A stretch of DNA of 64,000 nt. It comes from Lotus japonicus (Eukaryota > Streptophyta > Magnoliopsida > Fabales > Fabaceae). The notes beneath the pieces are model-generated. The model had not been told where the DNA came from. It saw nothing but the letters and a program-made list of their open reading frames with translations, and ran no database searches. Location: positions 4,776,501 through 4,840,500 of the forward strand of contig NC_080043.1 in assembly GCF_012489685.1 (NCBI RefSeq), in the 5' to 3' direction. The number at the start of each line of letters is the position of its first letter. Positions within the stretch are counted from its first letter, which is position 1. Both the position numbers and the translations under genes were made by a program. Of this stretch, positions 54,437 through 64,000 are shown piece by piece.

Positions 54437-55745
54437 TTGACCTTGACTTTCGGCTCTCAATTTAAAAATAAAGATCGATTGATGACGGTGATGAAATAGT
54501 GCAGCTGACATGGTGGTTCGAGTTTTTTTAAATACAAATAATAATAAAAATTAGCCAAAACATATGTCTTTTTTTCTTTGTTGAGGAGTTTCTTGCAGCT
54601 GACATGGACATTGTTGTTAACGACATGTCAATGTAATGATGGCATTTTCATTTTCATATTAATAAAAAAACAAAAACAAAATGATGGTCTTCGATTTTGT
54701 TGTTTATTTTTTCCTTTTTGTTGTTACTCCTAAATGTGTGTCTATTGTCTATTTTCTAAAGAGGAGTTTTATTTTTTATAAGCCATGCATTATTAATATT
54801 GAATGAAGTATAAGGGTACTTCAACCCAATATAAGAGCAGTGATTGCAGGTTTAATCTTTTTCTTTATACTTTTTTTTTTGTCTTGACCAAGGTATCTCT
54901 ACAGCCGATAGCTGTGAGACTAATACTTGATCACCCTGGTTTAATCCACATGCCTAAAATGTCTAACTATCTATCAATTGTATTGTATTTTTTGTTTTGT
55001 TTTGATAAAGCATTTTGGTGAAGTGTTTTTCTATCATCCTATGTTAGTATTTTATTTATTTTAATTTTGTTTGAAGTGTGTTCTTCTCTAATTGACCATG
55101 GACATTAGTATTAGCTTACACATAACATGAATGGTAATAACTAAAATACTAATTGATGTACATGGTGGTGTCATGGTGGACCTTACTTTCCACGACAGGG
55201 TCCATCATTCTAAAGAAAAAGTTTCAAGGAGGGCTCTTACAGGTTTATGATGGGGAGTGAGGGTTTGAAGGGTGGATCAAATTATAATCAAAGAGGCGCT
55301 GTTGTTCTTCTTGTCCAAATTCTGCGCCGATCTCAATGCCTCATCAATTTAAGGCTACTGAAAAGAAAGAAAAAATATAAATTTAGTCAAGGTACAAAGT
55401 GAGGACCATTTCTTAAAAAAAATTGTCAGATCATTTGATTAAAATTATTGACTGGTATGTGAATTTGGGAGTCAAAAGAAAGGTTTATGGAACAAAATGA
55501 GAAAAAGATAATAAGGTGGAAATTTTTATGACTTTTAGATTACTTCATAAAAAACAATATGGAAGATAAAGTGGAAAAGGGAAATAATATGTTTAATAAA
55601 TAATATATAAATATTCATATCAAAATTTAAATTTATTCATTAACCTTTTATATATAAATATATTATAAAAAATATTTTAATGCAAATTTATGGTTCTTTT
55701 ATAGTAGATCACACTCTTTCCCTTATAATAATGACGTCTTCCCAT
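54437..55745. other. 3' flank of the first ERF gene
   Basis: The ~1-kb stretch shows patchy similarity to the 3' flank of the second ERF (58411-59330), for example around GTTGTTAACGACATG and GGTACAAAGTGAGGACCAT. This marks it as part of a tandem duplication unit. No other gene is seen. Confidence 0.5.
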
Positions 55746-56302
55746 TAGAGATGGCAGAAAAACCCACACTCGCGGGGCCCGACCCAAACCCTACTCGAAA
55801 TTTCGGGTGAAACCCGATTTCTTAGGGTTTGGGTTTCACGCGAATTTTAAAACCGGTTTGGGTTCGGGTGTGGGATTGATTAAACCCGCACCCAGACCCA
55901 AACCCGAAAGCCTTATACATGTAATTACCATCCCTTATATATATATTATTAAAGTTACTAAGTAGGGTTTTCTTTAACGTAAAAAATCCATGAACTATGT
56001 TGTTTATCAACTTATGTGCATGAACTATATTTTTTCCTTTGTATTGGAAAGCTGATGAGGTTTAATCAGCTTATGTTCATGTTATTTTCGGGTCGGATTT
56101 TTGAGTTTTTTGCGGGTTCGGTGCTCACATTGGGTTTTGAGTTTGGGTTCGGATAACCCGAAACCCCAGGGGTTTGGATTTGGGTTTAACTCTTACACCC
56201 ATATTGAGTATGGGTTTGGGTGTGTTTGTGTTTGAGTGTTAAGTTTGGGTCCGGGTGTGGGAATGGTCAAACTCGCACCCGTGGGGCCCGTTGCCAACCC
56301 TA
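55746..56302. mobile_element. hAT-type MITE with 8-bp target duplication
   Basis: The left end reads TAGAGATGGCAGAAAAACCC and the right end, inverted, reads TAGGGTTGGCAACGGGCCCC. Subterminal GGGGCCCG blocks and CGGGT-rich repeats occur in both orientations. The flanks are exact 8-bp direct repeats CTTCCCAT (55738-55745 and 56303-56310), the size expected for hAT. There is no transposase. Confidence 0.88.
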
Positions 56303-56310
56303 CTTCCCAT

Positions 56311-57424
56311 AAATGGCTAATTATCTATATCATATAAGTAAAATTAGTTTTGACTAAATCATAAATGATTATTAATTGAGAATTGGTGAGATCATATATC
56401 ATTAATTTGTATTATTTTTTTACAGCGAAAGAAGTTTATTTTTTTAATATATATAAAAATCTAGACTGGAAATTGGAAAAGACTCTCTCAGTTGAGGCCA
56501 CATTAATTTGTATTAATTAAAAATTATACTATCAATTTTACTAGTTATTATATTTAAAGTTTCCTTATATATGATATAAATTTATATTTTGAAATTAGTT
56601 AACCATAATGTTTTTATCTTGGTACAAATTTCATGATGAATCCATGAGAAAACATTAATTAAAGAAATGATGGTGATTTTTTATTCTTGATGTGTGTTTA
56701 TGTAAAAGAGACTTTTTTTTTATGGGCATGTAAAAGAGACTTGAACCTTTGCATTCAATAAATTAAGCAATACATAATTTGATTTATATTAAATACATTA
56801 AACAATAAAATTAAAAACTTAAAAAATTACATCCACTTTATTATTCATTATATTAATTACTAATTGTTTAAAATTTTCAATATTTAAAATTTTCAATATT
56901 TACAATTAAATATTAATATTATTTAAGTATTAATTATTAATTACAACTTGAGGATAAATTTTAATTAATAATAATAATTGAAATTGACCTTTACATTAAT
57001 AAGAATATAAGATAGTTACTAATATTTTTTTATATTTGGAACTAATTACAAAATTTTCAAGTTTCTTATATATTAAAATTAAAGTTTAATAAATTTTAAT
57101 TATTAATCAGAGAAATATATACATAATATATGTAAGGTATTATTATTATTGACAATATTTTGTTGACTTCAATTCTTTATGCTGATTCAAATGATAAACA
57201 TGAAAAAGTATATATGGACTTAAATTTATAGTTTTGTCCTACTAATTTGGAGTTACAAAATACATTACACAAAACATTATTATCATCATGTTCCATTTTT
57301 TTTTGTGATTGAGATCCTCTATCACTGAATGATGGTGTCTCATTTCTTGTCCAAACCCACAAAATTATGTCATGTCAATTAAAATTACATGGTTATGACA
57401 TTTATAGCCTTACATGAGTTGGTT
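56311..57424. other. AT-rich spacer, partly duplicated upstream of the third ERF
   Basis: The segment 56527-56958 recurs at 62155-62564 with high similarity (for example TTCATGATGAATCCATGAGA). The remaining part to 57424 is extremely AT-rich and has no counterpart upstream of the third ERF. A TTACATGAGTTGG-type edge leads into the conserved ERF promoter. No gene is seen. Confidence 0.5.
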
Positions 57425-57733
57425 TTAATTGACATGACACAATATCATTGGTGAGACAGAAAATAAGATACATTTGGAAAAGGAGGATCTTGATCCTTTG
57501 TTATGTAATGTTCAATCCAATTACTAAGCGCCACTTAACTTTACTAAGACACGTGTCAATATTTAAATTTAAGGAGTAGGTAGAACCAGATTATGACCAA
57601 AATGAGTTAACAGTGTGGTCAATGTATATCCAAGTGCTTCCACATCGCGTGAGATAAAACGCTCAAAAGAAGCGTGGCTTTTTTCATGCACGCACACACA
57701 CTATATTTCTCTTTCTTCGTGGGGGCTATAAAA
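57425..57733 (+). promoter_or_regulatory. promoter of the second ERF gene, with TATA box at 57727-57733
   Basis: This is the fullest version of the cluster promoter. It includes an ACACGTGTCA motif (G-box/ABRE-like, near 57551), the block CGCTCAAAAGAAGCG and CACACACACTATATTTC. TATAAAA lies 78 bp upstream of the ATG. Conservation with 52215-52510 and 53686-53840 supports function. ACGT-core motifs often mediate stress or ABA responses, but that role here is inference. Confidence 0.65.
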
Positions 57734-57804
57734 TCTCCTTCATCTCCTTTTTTCATTCATCTTGAGTCTCTAGCTTAACCTCTTAGTTTCACTCCCCCAA
57801 AAGA

Positions 57805-58410
57805 ATGCCTCCAAGAGGGAATCGCACCATTCTCCCTCGACCCAACCTGGCCACAGAGGTCAAGTACAGAGGGGTCAGGAAGAGACCATGGGGTCGTTAT
57901 GCCGCCGAGATCCGTGATCCAAATCGGAAAATTCGTGTCTGGCTCGGCACATTCGACACTGCAGTGGAAGCAGCGTATGCCTATGACGATGCAGCGCGTG
58001 CGTTCCATGGCGATAAGGCCAAGCTCAATTTCCCCATCACGACAGATCTCAATTTTCCCATCCCTACCAACAACAACAACTCTGTCCTGCGCATTCCCAG
58101 CCAAGGAAGTACCTTCGAGTTCTCCTCTTCGGCACTGTTGAATCTCACTCTCGCTGTTGTTGATACTACACCGATTGTTTCCTCCGTCGCCATTAATGCT
58201 AATGCGGCCCCCGCGAGGGTTTTCAGCGTCGCTGCTGGTCACCCTCTAGCATTCTTTAATGACTTGACTCCTGTTGCCGCCGCCACGAGGCAAGGAAGAG
58301 ATCAAAGTGAATCTGGGTCGTCATCCACCGTGGAGAATGAACAAGTCCTTGTAGGTCCAAATCAGGTCAATTTTGACCTTAACGCCCCACCCCTACCAGA
58401 TAATGCCTAA
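57805..58410 (+). CDS. ERF4-type AP2/ERF transcriptional repressor
   Basis: This is an intronless gene of 201 residues. The AP2/ERF domain covers ~21-77 with the full canonical face [20 protein letters not shown] and [21 protein letters not shown] follows. After a variable middle come [13 protein letters not shown], a motif shared with ERF4-like proteins, and the terminal EAR motif FDLNAPP (190-196). It should bind GCC-box promoters and repress them through TOPLESS- or SAP18-type co-repressors. Of the three ERFs it has the most complete domain and promoter, so it is the best candidate for the functional ERF4 orthologue. An antisense 155-codon frame over the same bases is a composition artefact. 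Confidence 0.93.
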   Translation: MPPRGNRTILPRPNLATEVKYRGVRKRPWGRYAAEIRDPNRKIRVWLGTFDTAVEAAYAYDDAARAFHGDKAKLNFPITTDLNFPIPTNNNNSVLRIPSQGSTFEFSSSALLNLTLAVVDTTPIVSSVAINANAAPARVFSVAAGHPLAFFNDLTPVAAATRQGRDQSESGSSSTVENEQVLVGPNQVNFDLNAPPLPDNA

Positions 58411-59871
58411 TCTTTCTGTTCTCAATTTAAAATTGAGACTAGAGAGTGATCGATGATGCTGATGATGTAATTACAAATAATTAAAATTAGACAAAACATA
58501 GGCCTTTGTTTTCTCTGCTGAGGAATTTCATGTTGTTGTCATGGACATCGTTGTTAACAACATGTAAATGTAATAATGGCCTTTTTATTTTCATATTAAC
58601 AAAAAACAAAACAAAAAATGATCCTTGTTTGATTTTGATTTCTACTATACTGTTTTTGTTGTTAATCTTAATCGTGTGCCTATTGTCTATTTTTCAAAAT
58701 GCAGTGGTTGGTTCAGATCTAACAAACATGTCGCAATCGGCATTGTTGTGTCTTTTCTAAAGCATTTTAGGGCACCCTTTATTATCGTCGTATGTTACCA
58801 TTTTAATTTTGTTCGATGTCTGTTCATTTTTAATTTAAGATGGACATTACTGCGGTGCTTCAACGATGATGGACATTACTGCTTAGCTTATACAAAACAT
58901 AAATGTTTTTTACTGAATAGAAATAATATACATTGTGTGATGTAATTGAAAATAAGAGAATATGAGTTGAAATTAGATCGAAGAAAAAATTAAGTGTATA
59001 TGAATCTAAATCCTATAATCAAACATAAAGATGTTCTATCAAAAAGCATGTGATTTGAGGTGATATTCTTTTCTCCCATTTCAGCGCTGAGGCCACTAAA
59101 AAGAAAGAGAGAAAAAATTAAACATGGTCAAGGTACAAAGTGAGGACCATACCTTCTTTTTTGGGTTTGTCAAATCATTCCTCATTTCATTGATTAAAAT
59201 TATTGACTGATACATGAGTTTGGTAGTCAAAAGGAAAGTTTTATGGAACAAAATGGGAAAAAAAATAAATGGAATAAAGTGGAAATTTTGATGATGTTTA
59301 GATGACTTCATAAAAAAGATTTTGGAAAAAAAAAGTAAAAAGAAATAATATATTTATTAAATGCTATATAAATATTCATATCACAAATTAAATTTATTCA
59401 TTAACCTTTTTAATAAAGAAATTATTAGAATACTCTAATGCAAAATTATGTGTCTTTAATAGTAGTACACACTTTCACGTACAATAATAACATCTAGCCA
59501 TATATGCCTATACCGTATAAGTAAAATTAGCTTTAACTTAAGCATTAATTGAAGATTAATGAGGTCATATATAATTAATTTGTATTAATTAGTAATAATA
59601 TCATTCATTTTGTTAGTTGAGCATAGAAGAAAAAAATTAAAAACAAACGCATTAGTTTTTTAAAACAACAAAAAAATTTGAAAAAATTGGAGAGTGACAA
59701 AAATAAAATCTTTCTCGAACGAAGAGAGTAGTAAATATTAATATATCTACTCACCGAATAACGATAAAAAAAGTTGGGTTGCATTAATGAATTGAGAAAA
59801 TTGTTAGCCTTGCAATCAATTTTGAGAGAAAAAGATAAAGCAATAAAGATGAATAATAATGGAGCACAATT
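58411..59871. other. 3' flank of the second ERF gene
   Basis: The first ~550 bp closely resemble the 3' flank of the third ERF (63243 onward), and more weakly that of the first. The rest is AT-rich with no gene. An RNA 3' end is likely within 58480-58640. Confidence 0.5.
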
Positions 59872-59971
59872 NNNNNNNNNNNNNNNNNNNNNNNNNNNNN
59901 NNNNNNNNNNNNNNNNNNNNNNNNNNNNNNNNNNNNNNNNNNNNNNNNNNNNNNNNNNNNNNNNNNNNNNN
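59872..59971. other. assembly gap of 100 N
   Basis: Exactly 100 Ns adjoin a long GA tract. This looks like a placeholder gap where a microsatellite could not be assembled, so the true length is unknown. Confidence 0.97.
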
Positions 59972-60214
<243 letters not shown>

Positions 60215-60870
60215 TTAATGGCGCAAGACTATCAGCCTCCACCTACTAACATTTACTCGCAATACATTTGCCGGTCTCAGAGGAAGGGAAAATACACTTC
60301 CCAAGGACAAGGTTGGTCAAACGGGTGCCATTAGTGGCGTTAGGTTTTCAAGCGTCACTCTGACAACATTTAATTGAGTCGATGTAAGGTACATGCTTAC
60401 GCATGGATGCTCATCCCCAACCACTACATATGCTTAATATTCATTCTCCTAAATACACAAGGTTTTCCAACATATTCTGAGCTTAATGACTTGTTTGGTT
60501 TGAAGGAAGGAAAAAGAAAAATTGAAGGTGGAAAGAAAACAATGAAATCGAGATGTTTTCCCTCCTTTACTTGCTTCATAAAAAGGGAAGGATAGAAAGT
60601 TTCCTATGGGACCCAATCCAAAATTGTTCTCGTTTAAAATGGAAAGAAAAGTTAGAACATAGCCTAATGCACAATTTTTTTCAACTTGTCGTGAATTTTT
60701 TTTGTGGAGTGGTTATACGCGTTGTAAGTTTGATATTTATTTAATTTATTTTTATTTCCATTTGATGAATTTGATTGGCTAAAAAAAATTATTTTATGCA
60801 AGTGAGAGAGATGATTGGAGAACAAATTACTCATGCAGATATCTCAAACAGTTAAAAACTTCTGATGCAA
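60215..60870. repeat. tandem duplication, copy 1 (~739-bp period)
   Basis: Starting right after the GA tract, this segment (landmark GAGTCGATGTAAGG at 60376) matches 60953-61611 with moderate divergence. It contains only short frames and no recognised gene. Confidence 0.85.
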
Positions 60871-60906
60871 CAGACGATCAACACGAGGAGAAAGATATGA
60901 AGAAGA

Positions 60907-60952
60907 AGAGAGAGAGAGAGAGAGAGAATATATATATATATAGAGAGAGAGA
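60907..60952. repeat. second GA/TA microsatellite
   Basis: A short GA run, a TATATATATA stretch and another GA run stand in front of the second 739-bp copy. This matches the GA tract in front of copy 1, so the microsatellite is part of the duplicated unit. Confidence 0.85.
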
Positions 60953-61611
60953 CTTAATAGCACAAGGCTATGATGCTCCACGTACTAACATTTACTCGCA
61001 ATATATTTGCCGGTCTGAGAGGAAGGGAAAATACACTTCCCAAGGACAAGGTTGGTCAAACGGGTGCCATTAGTGGCGTTAGGTTTCCAAGCGTCACTCT
61101 GACAACATTTATTTGAGTCGATGTAAGCTACATGCTTACGCATGGATGCTCATCTCCAACTACTACATATGCTTAATCTTAATTCTCCTAAATACACAAG
61201 GTTTTCCAACGTATTTTGAGCTTAATGGCTTGTTTGGTTTGAAGGAAGGAAAAAAAGTTGAAGGAGGAAAGAAAACAATGAAATTGAGATGTTTTTCCTC
61301 CTTTTCTTGCTTCACAAAAAGGGAAGGAAAGAAAGTTTCCTATGGGACCCAATCCAAAATTGCTCTCGTTTAAAATGGAAAGAAAAGTTAGAACAAAGCC
61401 TAATGCATAGTTTTTTTCACCTTGTCGTTTATTGTTTTTGTGAAGTGGTTATACACATTGTAAGTATGATATTTATTCAATTTATATTTATTTCCATTTC
61501 ATGAATTTGATTGGCTAAGAAAATATTTAATTTTATGCAAGTGAGAGAGATGACTGGAGAATAAATTACTCATGCATATATCTCAAACGGTTAAAAAACT
61601 TCTGATGCATT
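60953..61611. repeat. tandem duplication, copy 2
   Basis: This is the counterpart of 60215-60870 (landmark GAGTCGATGTAAGC at 61115, offset 739 bp). Similarity ends near ACTTCTGATGCA at 61611. Confidence 0.85.
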
Positions 61612-62154
61612 CTTGGAAAAGAGAGGAATAAAGCTTGCAGATTTATTGGAATCATTTTTCAAAACATAATTTCCAATATAACTCTTATGGTTATTATTTG
61701 TATTCTCCTCTTTTCACTGTGTTTTTTTTTTTTTTTTTGTGTTTTCTTTGTATTTTGAGAACATGGGCCACTTAGATTTTGGTAAATTGAAATTGTATTA
61801 TGGACCATTTAGGAATTTAGAATTGGGTCTTAAACTTGTAGTCCAAAGGTTACTATATGATTGTTTGTGAGCTCGGTAGATTAGGTTTGGGCAACTTGGG
61901 TTTGGCTCAAAGGTATTCATTTTTCATGGTTTTCATCCCTTATATATGGGAGGAGCTTCGTATTTTTCCTCCAACTTTAATAATAATACTGAATTTGTAT
62001 TTTGTGAGGTACGTAGTGTGTTTCCTCCAAAAGAATTCCCTTGAAGATTTTCAAGGATCCTACCTTATGGCTCTTCTTCACCGTATGGCTTATAAATCTC
62101 CCCCTATGATTGATTGTAGCGTCACCTTCATCATCATCTTCTAGTCTTCAACTT
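61612..62154. other. spacer, no gene recognised
   Basis: It holds a T-run near 61720 and a 95-codon frame (61857-62144) without a recognisable motif. Possible retroelement debris. Confidence 0.35.
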
Positions 62155-62564
62155 TATATTATCAATTTTACTAGTTATTATATTTAAATTTTCCTTATAT
62201 ATGATATAAATTTATATTTTGCAATTCGCTTTTTTTTTTGAAAATCATAATGTTTTTATTTTGGTACAAATTTCATGATGAATCCATGAGAAAGCATTAA
62301 TTAAAGAAATGAGGGTGATTTTTTATTCTTTTTATTCTTGACGTGTGTTTATGTGAAAGAGACTTGAACCTTTGCATTCAATAAATTAAGCAATACATAA
62401 TTTGATTTCTATTAAATACATTAAAAAATAAAATTAAAAACTAAAAATACTACATCCACTTTATTATTTATTATATTAATTACTAATTGTTAAAATTTTC
62501 AATTTCTAATATTTAAAATTAAATATTAATATTATTTAAGTATTAATCACAATTTGAGGATAAA
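62155..62564 (+). promoter_or_regulatory. upstream region of the third ERF gene, promoter-deleted
   Basis: This copies 56527-56958, a distal AT-rich stretch of the second ERF's upstream region, and then joins directly at ATAAAA (62560-62565) to the second ERF's leader. The conserved promoter (57425-57726) is missing. The TATA position reads GATAAAA instead of TATAAAA. Confidence 0.75.
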
Positions 62565-62636
62565 ATCTCCTTCATCTCCTTTTTTTCATTCCTCCCGAGT
62601 CTCTATCTAAACTCTCAGTTTCAATCCCCAAAAAGA

Positions 62637-63242
62637 ATGCCTCCAAGAGGGAATCACACCGTTCTCCCTCGACCCAAGCTGGCCACAGAGGTCAAGTACA
62701 GAGGGGTCAAGAAGAGACCATGGGGTCGTTATGCCGCCGAGACCCGCGATCCAAATCGGAAAATTCGTGTCTGGCTCGGCACATTCGACACCGCAGTGGA
62801 AGCGGCGTATGCCTATGACAATGCAGCGCGTGCGTTCCATGGCGATAAGGCCAAGCTCAATTTCCCCATCACGACAGATCTCAATTTTCCCATCCCTACC
62901 AACAACAACAACTCTGTCGGGCGCATTCCCAGCCAAGGAAGTACCTTCGAGTTCTCCTCTTCGGTATCGTTGAATCTCACTCTCACTGTTGCTGATACAA
63001 CCGCGATGGTTTCCTCTGTCGCCGCTAATGCTAATGCAGTCTCCGCAAGGGTTTTCAGCGTCGCTCCTGGTCACCCTCTAGAATTCTTTGATGCCTTGAC
63101 AATTGTTGCCGCCGCCACGAGGCAAGGAAGAGAACAGAGTGAATCTGGGTCGTCATCCACCGTTGAAATTGAACAAGTCCTTGTAGGTCCGAATCAGGTA
63201 TATTTTGACCTTAACGCCCCACCCTTACCAGATAATGCCTAA
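62637..63242 (+). CDS. ERF4-type AP2/ERF repressor, tandem copy with altered AP2 residues
   Basis: This is an intronless gene of 201 residues, collinear with the ERF at 57805 with no length change. AP2/ERF domain ~21-77, ISPSQ-like [23 protein letters not shown] and the EAR motif FDLNAPP at the C terminus are all kept. Differences in the domain include R25 to K (VKKRPWG), a position that contacts DNA in AtERF1 as I recall, I36 to T (AETRDP) and D to N in YDNAAR. The upstream promoter is deleted up to the TATA position, so expression may be reduced or re-wired. The open frame without frameshift suggests either a recent duplication or continuing function. Confidence 0.88.
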   Translation: MPPRGNHTVLPRPKLATEVKYRGVKKRPWGRYAAETRDPNRKIRVWLGTFDTAVEAAYAYDNAARAFHGDKAKLNFPITTDLNFPIPTNNNNSVGRIPSQGSTFEFSSSVSLNLTLTVADTTAMVSSVAANANAVSARVFSVAPGHPLEFFDALTIVAAATRQGREQSESGSSSTVEIEQVLVGPNQVYFDLNAPPLPDNA

Positions 63243-64000
63243 TTTTTAGGTTCTCAATTTAAAATTGAGCCTAGAGAGTGGTCGATGATGATGATCTAAG
63301 TACACATAATTAAAATTAGACAAAACATAGGCCTTTGTTTTCTCTACTGAGGAATTTCATGTTGCTGTCATGGACATCGTTGTTAACAACATGTAAATGT
63401 AATAATGACCTTTTTATTTTCATATTAACAAAAAACAAACAAAAAATGGTCTTTGTTTGATTTTGATTTTTACTTTACTATTTCTGTTGTTAATCTTAAA
63501 TGTGTGTCTATTGTCTATTTTTTAAAGTGCAGTGGTTGGTTCAGATCTAACAGACATGTCGCAGTCGTCATTGTTGTGTCTTTTCTAAAGCATTATGGGG
63601 CACCGCTTTTATCGTCGTATGTTAGCATTTTAATTTTGTTCGACGTGTGTTTTTTTTTCAATTGAAGATGGACATTACTGCGGTGGTTAAACGATGATGG
63701 ACATTTCTGCTTAGCTTATACATAACATAAATGTTTTTTACTGAATAATATACATGGTGTCTCATGGTGGACCTACTTTCCAGGTTTTGTCATTTCAAAG
63801 TAAAGAAAATGTTGAAGGAAATGCTGGGCTTTTACAGGTTCATGATTCGAAGCGTGGGTATTTTATGGTGGATTGATCTGGTCATATAATTAAGAATAAA
63901 GTTCGAGATAAGGAAGAAAAGAGAGATAAATAAGTAATGTGATTGAAAAATAAGAGAATGAGTTGAAATTAGATGGAAGAAAAAATTAAGTGTATATAAA
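63243..64000. other. 3' flank of the third ERF gene
   Basis: Collinear with the 3' flank of the second ERF (58411-59000), including GTTGTTAACAACATGTAAATG. No further gene begins before the window ends. Confidence 0.55.

Noticed and set aside
57775..58242. 155-codon antisense frame over the second ERF, repeated over the third (62607-63074)
   Set aside because: Conserved only because the two ERF genes are near-identical duplicates. It is absent over the first ERF and no domain is recognised.

Overview
This is nuclear DNA from a eudicot plant, probably a papilionoid legume. It has multi-exon genes with GT-AG introns, plant-specific NAC and AP2/ERF transcription factors, a nuclear gene for a plastid ribosomal protein, and a heavy load of plant transposable elements. 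One 100-N assembly gap lies at 59872-59971. The legume assignment is inference from general repeat character. No species-diagnostic gene is present.

Layout. 1-11.9 kb is repeat-rich: a hAT-type end, a long-TIR MITE, LTR/TRIM debris, and a complete 5.3-kb CACTA element (3887-9188) with a TCA target duplication. 12.06-14.02 kb holds a three-exon CUC/NAM-type NAC gene with an intact miR164 site. 14-22.9 kb is intergenic and includes a hAT-like MITE, a SINE with 18-bp target duplications, and a MULE with ~200-bp TIRs (21070-22491). 22.94-40.98 kb is a 17-exon gene for an ARM-repeat, PSMD5/S5b-like proteasome-assembly protein. Its fifth intron (9.7 kb) carries a nest of LTR elements (25352-33884). 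42.63-48.03 kb is a plastid bS20 (PRPS20) gene whose second intron contains a tandem solo LTR and a collapsed chromovirus. 49.17-50.32 kb is a tandem bS20 copy that has lost its ancestral ATG. 52-64 kb is an ERF repressor cluster: one orphan promoter copy, one ERF with a degenerate AP2 domain, and two near-identical 201-aa ERFs. The third ERF has lost its upstream promoter.

All host genes read on the + strand. The order NAC(CUC) - ARM/PSMD5-like - PRPS20 - ERF4-type repressor matches, from memory, the Arabidopsis chromosome 3 block At3g15170 (CUC1) - At3g15180 - At3g15190 - At3g15210 (ERF4). The window therefore appears to be an ancient conserved block, inflated by transposons and by local duplication of its last two members. 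The genes do not form a pathway. They cover organ-boundary specification, proteasome base assembly, plastid translation, and ethylene/stress transcriptional repression.

The most unusual items are the ERF cluster (orphan promoter, promoter-deleted paralogue, AP2 domain missing four DNA-contact residues but keeping its EAR motif) and an inverted pair of related LTR elements bracketed by a single 5-bp target duplication.
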